Assembly (NCBI GenBank): GCA_033296885.1
Contig: MU864086.1
Coordinates: 1-31,749 of the forward strand
Origin: Triangularia verruculosa
Taxonomy: Eukaryota; Ascomycota; Sordariomycetes; Sordariales; Podosporaceae
DNA: 31,749 nucleotides
Direction of reading: 5' to 3'
Below are positions 1 through 9,633 of the stretch, piece by piece; positions within the stretch are counted from its first letter, which is position 1, and each line of letters begins with the position of its first letter. Both the position numbers and the translations under genes were made by a program. A model generated the notes under the pieces. The model saw nothing but the letters and a program-made list of their open reading frames with translations. It did no database searches and was not told where the DNA came from.

Positions 1-794
1 TGCTGATCTAAGCCATTGTATTGCCTCTGAGGCCCTGTATTCTACAGGGCTCAGATACACTGTAAAATCCACAAACAAAAGCTGTATTTTAACACTATTT
101 AAAGAAATAAGCCTAACGGCCGGAATCTAACACTTATATAGATCGTACGATAATAAAATAAACGTTTAAAAATTAACGACGCGGCGATATATCGCAACGC
201 TTAATATCGATTAAGTTACTTCTCGGCTCCAATTTAACAAATCTATACCTTACCTATTACATATAGATGTTAGACTATTCGACTTATAATCTACCGCTTC
301 TTTTACTATTACAACCGTCTTTACTACTACGCTCTCTATTAATTCGACTTTCTTACTTTAACATATCGACTATAGAATAGGAAATTTCTAACCTCTAAAT
401 AATTCTACATATCAATCCATATAAGAAAAGAGGATTAATAAAAATATAATAATTAAGAAAAACTAAAGCTCCCTTCGGTAAATAAGTAAACAGATAATAC
501 TTACGTAAAAGGTTAGTTAAATCCTAAAGATAAATAATATATAAAGTTAATAGGTAAATATATATATAATATAGTAAAAGTCGTAATTTTATCTCTACGC
601 CGGAGATATTAAATATAGAAATATTAAAGTAATCCGTAGTAAAGGTATTTTTATATTTATCGTTACTACTATTATATAAAGGGCTTAATTAAACTTATAT
701 ACTTTAGCCGCTTATTTAATAAGCCACCTCTTAAACTTATCTGCAATTGCTTTTAACGATAGAACTTACTACTATTAAGCTTATATAGCCGGGA
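1..794. other. AT-rich RIP-decayed DNA
   Basis: Very AT-rich sequence with stops in all frames and TA-dinucleotide enrichment, contrasting sharply with the GC-balanced sequence after about 1,200. A near-palindrome around 35-50 (ccctgta..tacaggg) is the only compact structure noted. I see no intact gene. The composition fits RIP-mutated repeats; this is inferred from base composition and stop pattern, not from alignment. Confidence 0.7.
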
Positions 795-1190
795 GGTTTC
801 TAATAACTCTCTCCGGAAAGAATTTACGCTTCGCTTCGTAGTTACCTTATACCCGGACGTATTTTCTAGCCCTTTCTAGCCAATCGACGTCGATACTTCT
901 AGCCTTTTAGTTGAGAATAAGGGCATCTATAACTATATTAACGGTCTATATAACGGGCAGTGACCCGTAGAAGTTGACTTAACGTAAGGTAAGGCCGATA
1001 CGAAATACTTCAGCGTACTAAGCTAAGGCTCGGTTCTTATACCTTATTAAATCGTCAAAGGTAATTATCTCGTCTACGGTCCGGATACCTAGAATATGCC
1101 AGGCATTGAGACGTAATTCGTCGTCTTTAGGGTCTAAGCCGCGCTGGACAATACGGTCAGGTCAAGCGGGCAAGTGGGGACAGGAGATAC
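795..1190 (-). pseudogene. RIP-fossil reading frame, family unknown
   Basis: Reading the minus strand from about 1,190 gives a long protein-like frame containing RIVQRGLDPKDDELRL, AWHILGIRTVDEII and VDWLERARKYVRV. It is interrupted mainly by TAG/TAA codons, each one C-to-T change away from a glutamine codon, plus a TGA near the start. This is the pattern expected when RIP converts CpA to TpA in a former coding sequence. The frame continues weakly into the AT-rich DNA at lower coordinates. I do not recognise the family; it could be a transposon ORF or a duplicated host gene. Confidence 0.4.
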
Positions 1191-1484
1191 GTACCGTAGA
1201 AGTCGTCATTGTTGGTCAATACTGGTGTAGGCGAGTGGTTGGAGCCTGTAGAGGTGGTTAGAGAGAGCGCTGATTTAAGGATAGGAAGAGGGGCACAAAC
1301 CGTAGGCAGCGCACGGAGATGCTGGGGGCAACCTGGCCAGAAGGCAGATGGTGTCCTTGAGGTGGTACCCTGGGTGTGATGGAAAGGAGCTGGCTGGGCG
1401 AGAGGGGCTCAGAGATCGTCCCGACGCCCTAGGTACCAGCGCGGCGCTGCCCATCCGCCATCACCCCCGGAAAGGGACATTGAG

Positions 1485-1755
1485 ATGGGAAGAACCCCCG
1501 CCACAACGTTCGAGGAATTGCCCCTTGGAGATGCGGTCCTCAAGCGTGTTACAATAGACGGTTCGCCACCCACTTTCATGGTGCAGTTCGCCTGGGATCC
1601 ATGCACAGAACACGGAGCGGAGTACTGTCGAACGAAGAATCAGGGCACCACCGCGAAGAGGCACCGCCTAGCGAGACCGAAGAGCAAGGGGACCACGAAG
1701 CACAAGGACGAGCCGACTTCAACTTCAAGGAGGGCGAGATACAGCTTTCCCCCTG
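1485..1755 (+). pseudogene. Truncated ORF, unknown (possible N-terminus of a repetitive gene)
   Basis: An ATG-started frame encodes about 90 plausible residues beginning MGRTPATTFEELPLGD and continuing through TIDGSPPTFMVQFAWDPC into a Lys/Arg-rich stretch. After about 1,755 the same frame runs antisense through the zinc-finger end of the DUF3435 relic, so the last residues are not real. The start looks like a protein N-terminus followed by a basic low-complexity region, as in some fungal Myb/chromodomain-type repetitive genes, but no domain can be named. Probably a gene start cut off by rearrangement. Confidence 0.22.
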
Positions 1756-2356
1756 CACTTAGGGTGGTTGCACGACATCTGCTTCACGCCGCCTAACTGT
1801 TGCCCATGCTTCCTATCGAAGTGGTCGTACATCACCGCCGGTCGACTGTACTTGAACGTCCTTTCCCCATGAGACAGGGTTTCATCTCCGATGCAGCGTG
1901 GACATTGCTTCCTGTCCAGGAGGAGCGGAAAGGGGTCCGGCCCGAGAGACTCCTCCACCGCAACATTGGCCTGGGCCCGAGAGACTCCTCCACCGCAACA
2001 TTGGCCTGCGCCCTCCGTCGGATGCGGTTCCGCTTCACGGTCTCCCGTTTGCCGCACAGGACTACCATCAGCTCCGCCGCCTGGATGCGGAGCTCGAGCA
2101 GCTCTCCAGAGCTCAAGTTATCCGGCTGGCTGCAGAGAATCTGGGCAAGCTGGGCACGCTCAGGTATGTGTAGGTCGATGGCCGGCTCAGTATATTCCTC
2201 CTCTTCTTGCCCATCGGTATCAATGTCCCAGGTCGGGCGGTTGTGAAAGTAGTCTTCCCGGTAAGCTTGCCGGATGGCCTTTTTCCGCTGTGCCTCCTTA
2301 GCCGCGATCAACTTGGTGAGTTCTCGAATGGCATCAAGGCGTGGATGGCGATAATG
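1740..2356 (-). pseudogene. DUF3435-type (Starship captain-like) C-terminal fragment, frameshifted
   Basis: Minus-strand translation from about 2,356 to 2,008 contains AIRELTKLIAAKEAQRK, YFHNRPTWDID, PAIDLHIPERAQLAQILC and AAELMVVLCGKRETVKR. These resemble the C-terminal part of fungal DUF3435 proteins, the family containing Starship captain tyrosine recombinases and relatives. In another frame (about 1,960-1,755) follows a zinc-finger-like segment with CPRC, HGERTFKY, DHFDRKH and CNHPKC, as those proteins often carry. A 35-bp tandem duplication at 1,940-2,008 separates the frames; counting one unit instead of two makes them continuous. The recombinase catalytic region is absent: the sequence upstream is kinase. 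This is a 5'-truncated dead relic. Family assignment is from memory of conserved phrases. Confidence 0.6.
1940..2008. repeat. 35-bp tandem duplication
   Basis: Two adjacent copies of a unit beginning gcccgagagactcctccacc occupy 1,940-1,974 and 1,975-2,008, identical over 34 bases. The unit length is not a multiple of three, so it shifts the reading frame of the DUF3435-like fragment. Confidence 0.9.
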
Positions 2357-4126
2357 TGCTTGGGATGGAAGCATTAACGTCGTCTGGAATCTGCAGACGT
2401 GGTTTTTTGGCAGGGCCAGGCCCGAAACTTTGTGCCTCCAACCGTGGGCTGTTACACTCGGTGCCCACGTCCGACGCCGCGTACTCGAGCTCATCCCAGG
2501 CAGAATGCTGCAATGCCTTTTCGGCCGTGGGCCTTCGGTCAGGCTCATACGAGAGCATCAGTCGTAGCAGATCGGCAAAATCAGCCGTGATGTCGCCTCC
2601 CTGGGACAGTTTGTCCACCGTGTTGATAAGCGAGGCCTGGCGCCGCGCATCCGTCCGGACATTGACATCCGTCCTCTTTTGATACGCCCAAAGCCATGCG
2701 TAGGCGAGGCTCCAAATGTCGATGGCCGAGGAATAGGGGCCAGAGCCAACTTCCGGTGCCACCGTGTGGAGGGGACCAATGCCTGGTTCCTTGCCCTGGG
2801 CGGCCCGTTTCGCCTTACCAAAATCGCATATGCCAGCCGGGGCGTCTGGAGGTCGTCGATCAACAGGTTCCGGGGCGAAATATCTCGGTGCATGATGCCA
2901 CGAGAGTGGATGGTTTGTAGACCCTGGAGCGTCTGCCGGAAGAGCACCATCCGCTTGTGGTGGTCGATAGATTCCCATGGCGCATGTTCGAAGTCGCATC
3001 GGGCGAGGGGCATGGAGAAGTGAATGTCCTCGAGCGGGCTGTCGAAGCAGGGCGGCGAGTTGCCGTGTTCGCACCAGGCGCCCAGTATAGGGATGATGCC
3101 AACCGTGTCCTGCGAGTCAAGATGGTAAGCGACATGCAGAGCGCGTTTATCATGAACAAGAGGACGTACCTTGGGAAATGAAGCAGCAATCTCGAATTCG
3201 TTCTTGACGATAGGTACCTGGCGGATTTTGCAGTGTATGGTCTTCATCGCCACGGCGTCGCCCGTTTCTGTATCCACGCCCGACTTCACGAGACCGAAGG
3301 CGCCGGCCGACAAGGTGCGGTGGACGACGATACGGCGCATTCTATGATAAGATTGCTTGGGCAGATAGTCCAGTTACTTGTAGGGCTCGATGCTTTCGCT
3401 TGGGCGGATGGCGACGCGCGCGAAATTATTACGGGCCGCTATAAAACGGTCCTCGTTAGCGATATCAAACTCGAGCACATAGTCGAAAATCTTACGGCCG
3501 AGGCTGAAGCGCAGGTGATTCCTCGTCATGTGCAGGACGCTACGATAACCCGTCTCCAAGACGATGTCCGTATTGCCGTCGCCCGACCGGTAGGTAACGG
3601 GGTGCTTCTAGCTAAGCGCCTGGATAATGAAGGCGCCCGTCTCTGGGTGCATATAGATGAGGACAATAGCACCACCCGGTCGCGCGAAAGCGTCGCCATT
3701 CGTGGTTCGAGGGGGGCGCACGGGGAGCTGGACGCCGGGGCCACAGTGATTGCCCTTACCCAAGACCCAGCCGGCCCGCGGTCCCTTGGGAGGGTGATCA
3801 AAGGAGAGGACAAAGCGGTACGTCTTGCGCTGGTCCGTGTCGTCAGGGCCGGATTCGTCGTCGCTGTCGTCGCCGCTAGGGTTGCCACTGTCATCATGGT
3901 TACGGGAGCAGCTGCATTTCTCAGACGCCGGACGGGGCGTGGGCTCGATGAAGGCGCCGAGGGTGGTCACGAGGAGCTGGTTGCCCAGCGACTCCACAAG
4001 CTCTTGCAAGGCGGCTTCGGCGTCGGTGTTATCGGGGGACAAGGTAGCGAAGCGTCCCCATGCTTCATCGGCGGGAACGGACGCGGTGTCACGGATGGAC
4101 GGCGTAGGGGAGGCCGGAAACGACAT
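2334..4126 (-). pseudogene. FHA-like / Ser-Thr protein kinase, disrupted
   Basis: Starts at ATG 4,126. The N-terminal about 260 residues include an acidic linker (SGDDSDDESGPDD) and a phosphopeptide-binding FHA-like region (GWVLGKGNHCGPGV, MTRNHLRFSLGRKI). The kinase domain follows: Gly-rich LSAGAFGLV, lysine in AMKTI, HRDISPRNLL, DFG in CDFGKAK and APE in VAPEV. All sit in one frame until about 2,840, but two stops interrupt: TAG at 3,610-3,608 and TAA in the codon before LDYLPK (about 3,373). Both are explained by CAG/CAA changing at CpA. A third lesion, one missing base at about 2,836-2,842, separates HRD from DFG. A 60-nt intron (3,169-3,110, GTACGT..CAG) keeps the frame open. The essential kinase residues remain, but the gene cannot encode a full kinase as written. 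Confidence 0.75.
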
Positions 4127-4410
4127 AGCGCTAGCTGGGAGTGAAGCCTAAGGTTAAACGGGTGGGAGTGAGCATGTACATCGGGATGTGCGCGCGCGCA
4201 GGCTGGCGTGGAACATGGTAGCTCTCGCTGGGGATTCATCCATCCAATCGGAGCTAATCCAGCGTTCGGTGTGCTTCCCCGCATTGTTTGTGTGCTGTTC
4301 TGGGACGTGAGGTCACGTGCCGCCAACATACGACACAGCACCAGGTTAACAATCATCAATTCGACGCCTCCCAGCACGACGCTACATCGACTTTACGACA
4401 CGCAAGCGCC
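4127..4410. promoter_or_regulatory. Shared upstream region of divergent genes
   Basis: A 284-bp GC-balanced gap separates the ATG of the kinase pseudogene (4,126, minus) from the ATG of the unknown gene (4,411, plus). It would hold both promoters. An alternating purine-pyrimidine stretch (gtgcgcgcgcgc) lies at about 4,188-4,199. No TATA box or operator can be named. Confidence 0.35.
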
Positions 4411-5619
4411 ATGTCTGCTCGATTCGACATTCCGCAATACACTAAACGACGCGCTGGCGAGCCCATGCGCGCCTATATGCAGCGCGCAAACGCCAAGTAC
4501 GACAGCGACTGGGCCGCGAAGGCGCGGGAGCAAAGGGTTCAGCAGACCGCAAGGCTCTCAACCCCGGAGGACCAGGACGACGCCGCCATCCGCCGCTCCA
4601 TCGAGACCAACGCCCGCCTGTGGAAGCTGCCCGACGATGACGCCTGGCTGATGCGCGCCCGGCTGGCGTACGGCGGGCCGCGACTTGAGCGCCCGCAGCC
4701 CCGACCCCGACAGCCCCGACAGCCGCAGTACAACCGCCCGTCCCCGCCGCTCAACCTCCAATACCCCGAGGCCCGGTCTTTATCTGATTGCGAATCCGAT
4801 TCCGGCGCCGAGTCCGATTATCTTATGCCCGACTGCGACAGCGATAACGATAACTTTAGCTCTGAGCCGCCCTCAGAGCCGTATCAGACAAGGTCAAATC
4901 CTCCAATCGCTACGCAACCGCTGCGGAATAAGCACCGTAGAGAAGACGAGGAGGATATGTACGGGCATCCTATCTCTCCTACCTGTAGTTTGCGAAGCTG
5001 TAGCTGACTCTTTCTGCAGAACCAACGAGATTAAACGGTACAAAACAGAGCCTTTGGTAGATATTCAGTCGGATCCTACGCGGACGAGCTCGAAGCGTCG
5101 CTGCAACGTCGATATAATCGACGAAGAATGGTATATTTACTACCGATTGTATCTGATTTATAATAAAGACGTTCAGTATACTAATAATCGACGGTTTTCA
5201 GGCCAATGTATGATCTTAAACGGCCGAGGATACAAACCAACCCGCCGTCACCACCCACGGATGCCGAGCCTGCCTTGGCCTCTATGCCGAGTCTACCCAG
5301 CGATGACGTTTCGCACGAGACTCAGAACGGCGCAAGTGGTGCGCCGGAGAGGCCGGCTCGCTCGACCAAGACCGACATGCGCAACGCAGATAGGCCCCGC
5401 GTACAGCGCCGGAAACGCGCACCACGGTCGTCTGCCTCTTCAAGAAACGATCCACCTGCAGCTGGTCACGCCCTGCTGGAGAACCTGCTACGGGGATCAC
5501 GGATAACGCGGCGATCAGGATCAGCACAGCTGTTCCAGTTGGATGACCGTGGCCGATCTATACTACAGAGAACCGTCCCACGAGTACCGCGTCCATGCTC
5601 GCCGCAAAAACAAGACTAG
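4411..5619 (+). CDS. Three-exon hypothetical protein, acidic middle
   Basis: ATG 4,411 opens a frame rich in charged residues. Splicing gives one protein of about 364 residues: exon 1 4,411-4,958; intron 4,959-5,019 (GTACGG, branch GCTGAC, TTTCTGCAG); exon 2 5,020-5,148; intron 5,149-5,201 (GTATCT, branch ACTAAT, TTTTCAG); exon 3 5,202-5,619, stop TAG. The joins carry frame 1 to frame 2 and back to frame 1 with no stop. The N-terminus has MSARFDIPQYTKRRAGEPMR; then Pro/Arg/Gln repeats, an acidic Ser/Asp stretch (residues about 128-165), and a basic Arg/Ser-rich tail with RRKRAPRSSASSR. No domain recognised. Exon 2 is AT-richer than its neighbours. A different donor for intron 1 is possible, and the whole could be a decayed gene that only looks spliceable. 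Confidence 0.5.
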
Positions 5620-6158
5620 GTATCATGAGTATAAAGTTGATGAAATCAAAGGTGCCGGGGCGCAAGAAGCTCAGCAACACCAACTAGTCGTACCTAAATA
5701 CAGTGTTTTCCTCAGCAATCTGGAGATATTGTGAAGTGCACTGATAGAGGAGTTGAGAATTTGAGGTGCCGCTCGGCCATTTCGACTCTGTCAATCAGCG
5801 TTTACCATCAGTCGATCGCACATGTTCATTTAAATTGCTTACCGTTTTCGGCCTCGCTTATTCGTGCTGTGATTGTTATTTTCAGCAATATCTAGAAATA
5901 AATGACACTGAGACGAAGAAAATGACTTACCGTTTTGTAAAAAGCAATCTGTGACGAACCCCTCCAGAACCTCTGAAAGGGATACACAGTTGAAGGTAAC
6001 TTCTGAACAATGGTTCGGTGCAGCTAAGTGCAATAGACTTGTCTCAATGTAATCACAATGATCCTGATTAACACTTGTACAGATATACTTGTATTACATA
6101 CTGCGGAAATATCTATAAGCTATCTAATTCCTCCGTTTATATAGACCATAATCTCACT
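5620..6158. other. AT-rich intergenic sequence
   Basis: No supported gene. Composition falls steadily from the GC-balanced gene end into AT-rich DNA. Short open stretches (for example 5,766-5,954) lack protein-like composition. Confidence 0.55.
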
Positions 6159-6257
6159 GGACCGTGGGACCGTTCCTATCCAACCGGTCCATCGGTCCTT
6201 TTGTAAGTAGTTGTCCGGGACCGTTGGACCGTTCTCCATACACCGGTCCATCGGTCC
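6159..6257. repeat. Two tandem GGACCG hairpins
   Basis: Hairpin 1 spans 6,159-6,198 and hairpin 2 6,218-6,257, 59 bp apart. In each, a left arm with two GGACCG units faces a right arm ending accggtccatcggtcc; the arms are near-perfect reverse complements around an 8-10 base loop. Between and after them a taagtag stretch also repeats. In AT-rich surroundings this GC-rich, well-preserved pair stands out. Function unknown; it could be subterminal repeats of a mobile element. Confidence 0.75.
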
Positions 6258-6349
6258 TCTCCTAAGTAGCTATCTATATAAACTATCTCCTCCCGTAATA
6301 CCTCTTACTTATTAACCTATCTACTGTACCTACATCTATCTATATTTAA

Positions 6350-7450
6350 GGTGGTAATAGGAAATCCCCCTCTTATATTCCTTTCAAGGATATATAAATT
6401 GTCTTTACCGAGAATACCGAGCTTTAATAGTATTATAGAAGGTCGGTTACGCGAACTAATGTCGGAGGTATACAAGGGCTGGCCCACTAGCGTTATACTG
6501 GTAGTTAATATATAGGAGATTGCGAGAGCTTTCGTTCTCCGCATTATAAACGAAGAACCCCATCAGCTCAGTATACTTCCTCTCTGCGGCCTAAGCAACT
6601 TACTTAGCCGAAGTATCCGCACGAAAGCAAATCGTTATTCACCCTCAAGGTGGATCGGAAGATGTATAACAGGAGGATATTCCTCGTAAGTATAGAACCT
6701 AAACAACCGGATAACATAAGCAGGTCCCGCTACCACTGGTTTTTCATCCATTTAGACCCCCAGTAGGACTATCGCTTTCCACGGCGTCACTTATATACCG
6801 GAGAACACTACCAATACACAAGGATACTATTCGAACTCTTCCTAGATTCAACGGATAGTAACTGGGTAGTTATGGTAATAGAGGATAGCCCTAAGCCCGG
6901 CAACAGAGGACGTCCTTACAACTAACTTCGTACTGCGGCATAGAAAGTGCCCCTACAGAACGTTCTCCCTTAGAGAAATCTACGCCTATATCTAGAGGAC
7001 ATCTGCAGGATAGCTACCTCTTAAGGAGAGAGCGTTGGATAACTGAGACTCTTATTAGTAGAACACTGGGATTAATAGAAGAACACTATATAAAGTCTTA
7101 TACACAGAACGGGCCAGTGTCTCAGCCTGTATCGCAATTCGTAGAGCGACGTTGAAGCCTATATAGGGTCCCAGCCTGGGCAAAGCCAAAACTAGCTGGC
7201 TATATCTCAGTAGTCTGGAACCAGAAATGCATACGCCATCTACAGTAGTTGGAGTACAAAGGAGCCGTTTTTAAAGGCACCGACAACCTACCCGATTTAG
7301 ATAATTTCTAGCTCGCTAAGTAGCGGTTCCTTATAGTAACCCCTGCTATTTTAAAAGCCGTTTCTAATAGTTAACGCGCTAAAAACAGCTCTTATTAGAA
7401 CTAATTATAGTAAGCGAAGAAAATATATACTAATTCCCGCTGCTTAGACT
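6350..7450 (+). pseudogene. RIP-fossil reading frames, probable old transposon
   Basis: Several plus-strand stretches read as protein with sparse TAG/TAA stops: about 6,350-6,690 (LPRIPSFNSIIEGRLRELMS, EVYKGWPTSVILVVN), about 6,720-6,910 (YHWFFIHLDPQ, LFELFLDSTDSNWVVMVIED) and about 7,290-7,440 (RFLIVTPAILKAVSNS). Most stops are one C-to-T change from Gln codons. The family is not recognisable and frames change between blocks, so boundaries are soft. A transposon or duplicated gene destroyed by RIP is the simplest reading. Confidence 0.3.
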
Positions 7451-7670
7451 AACCAGTTTAAGCTATTGAAGCCGTTTCTAGCTCTGGAAAAGGTAGGGAT
7501 CTCTTATTATAGATTCCGTCCCAGAAATAGCTCGTAGAGCAACGTCACAGCTACTAGCAATTAGTCAGTACTCTGTATATCTACTTAGCGAGGCTGTTAG
7601 TAAGATAAGGTACTTACGGTCCCGGACTTTATAGTTACGGTTTTTTCTTTTATTACCGTTTCTAACTCTA

Positions 7671-7700
7671 CATACACGCACATACACACATACACACACA
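7671..7700. repeat. (CA)n-type microsatellite
   Basis: Imperfect run of tacaca/cacata units, about 30 bp, inside AT-rich decayed DNA. Confidence 0.8.
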
Positions 7701-8134
7701 ATTTTTTCTACCCAGCGGGCCTAACCCAAAAGGGTAACTATTACACATCTACTAATACATTTTCCTAAAGTAGATCCTAGCCTCCCAAAGCCCGTACGTT
7801 CTTCTTTTCTGCCTTGTATTTACACCCTTCTCTTAGCGGGTACGCGTAGGTTAAACCAGCTTAAATGCTATTCTCCAAGTATTTAAGGTTCCTTGGCGAT
7901 TGAAGGGTGCTTACTCGGCGTAGCACGGGAGATGTTAGTCGGGTTGGGGATGGTACGATTAGGCCGTTCCGTTCTGTGCTTGGTCTATAGCAATAGCGAA
8001 CTATATACGATAGCAACTTTCCTCCTAGGTAAAAGGAGACGCTACCTCTATAGACATAGATAAGGGATTTAACAAAAAATATAAACCAATGAAATAGCTG
8101 AAACTACAGAGAACGTTGGCTAAGCGTATGCGTC
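7701..8134. other. AT-rich decayed DNA
   Basis: No gene seen. Moderately AT-rich, with frequent stops in all frames; continues the fossil block to the left. Confidence 0.55.
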
Positions 8135-9073
8135 TTATACGGCGTGACTAATAACAAGGTTGAGGATTATAACAAAAGCATCCTCTAGCCTCTTCATGAT
8201 GCACTGGGCAGAAACCTCCGGAGGAAACACTTGCATTTTCCTATCCTTGATCTCAGCCAGACGTATACCTCCATCGAGCCCTGCTACCAAGACCCCCCAT
8301 GTTATGGTCTGGTATAATCTATCAAAGTGGCACGAAGGAACTAAGCTATCCACGAGGCTGGTCTGGCAATATACTGGCTAGTGTGGGGACACCAGAATGG
8401 TGGCCCCACTACACAGGGCACAGGTTGACCTGTGACACCCCATTCCTTGCCGTCGTAATCCACCCGCCCGTTCAGCTCAGCTAGCAGCTGAAGAACTGGC
8501 AGTACTGTCGCCTTGGGCCACAGCCGTCAGAAGGCTCCGCGATACATTATCATCGGCAGGGAGTTATAGTCCAATGGTGTCCAACCATACGCCAGCTTGT
8601 CCAGCAGGTTGACAGCATCCCCTTCACAATCATCCAGACAATAAGACCAGGCTAGCGCTTTTCCTAGAGGAAGGAGGAGCTCCTCCAGATCTTTCCGCCG
8701 GAATAGTTCCTATCCCTTAATGAAGACTTGCTTAACGATCTCCCTCTTACAAATCGTGACGGATGGCGAATACCAGCTCCCAAAAGATATAGCCAATCTC
8801 GTATTACTCTATTTCATCGCATGGTCGGCGAAACATTGCAAGCAGGATCCGACGGTCGGAAGCACAATAGGCCTTATACATCCAAGAATGGACTAGGATG
8901 GCAGAAAGAAGGCTGGACAAATTCGGCAAGTGCTCAAGAATCTGCGTTCTAAGTTCGATGGGGAGGTTTGTCAAAAGATCCGTAGGGGTACACGAGAGCA
9001 AAGAGCTGCTGGCAATCCTCCGCTGCGCCCGCCTGATTGAACGGGCACAGAGCGATCTGCGCCTGAGAGCCAC
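8135..9073 (-). pseudogene. F-box protein, decayed
   Basis: Near 9,000 the minus strand encodes an F-box-like motif: TDLLTNLPIELRTQILEHLP followed by NLSSLLSAILVHSWMYKAY, the usual N-terminal domain linking a substrate receptor to Skp1/SCF ligases. No ATG precedes it in frame (9,073 is GTG). Downstream, in a second frame, comes a protein-like stretch with KDLEELLLPLGKALAWSYC, LDYNSLPMIMYRGAF and a Trp/Pro-rich VVGPPFWCPHT, interrupted by TAG before ELFRR and TGA after RGAF. A third frame (8,353-8,135) has GGIRLAEIKDRKMQVFPP. The lost start, two stops and frame changes make this a pseudogene of a typical fungal single-F-box protein. Confidence 0.6.
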
Positions 9074-9474
9074 TGAGCCTAAGATCGTGTAGTTGTTTTG
9101 GGAACGAATAGGCGTGCTTATAGGAGCAGGTAGAGGCTGTTCATGACGGGGAACGTGTCCAGATTTGCTGCTGCGTGGTGTTCAGAGCTGTCGAAGTGAA
9201 AGGGGGGGATGTAGACCATAGGAAAGTGGGGCGGAGGAGGGACTAGGAAAATCTCGGAAGGCGGGGCGTTCCGCGGAACGCCCTTGTTGACGGGGAGTCA
9301 GTCCAGCCTTGCAAGGGTCTCCTGGTCTGACGCAAGAAGCCAGGGTGGGGTTTCACGTTTAAGCAAGCCACGTGGTTGGGCGGAGTCGGGCCGCAACGAC
9401 AAGAGACGAACACATAGCCGTAACAGCGGAGGGGGACCTGATGCAGACTTGAGGCATTCCGTCGACCGGGCTAG

Positions 9475-9564
9475 ATGCAATACTGTAAGAAGTGCGATCG
9501 TTCTTTTCAAAGCGCTCCTGCGCTTTGGCAGCATTGTCAGGACTCGCCGCGTCATAAGTTCAAC
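9475..9564 (+). pseudogene. C2H2 zinc-finger fragment
   Basis: ATG 9,475 starts YCKKCDRSFQSAPALWQHC..SPRHKF, a single C-x2-C-x12-H-x6-H finger. After the second His the sequence turns into low-quality Thr/Pro-rich translation. It is in frame with the BTB gene start 53 codons later, so a C2H2-BTB fusion is formally possible. I favour a relic of a finger gene lying in the BTB gene's leader. Confidence 0.4.
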
Positions 9565-9633
9565 TTCCTCTCGGCCAGAAGACCTACAACTCCTGTCCGC
9601 CTATATCCGCAGACGACAACATTAAGTCCGGGA

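Noticed and set aside
1..5619. Calling the left part a complete Starship
   Set aside because: Only a C-terminal DUF3435 fragment is visible; no recombinase core, termini or target duplication can be shown.
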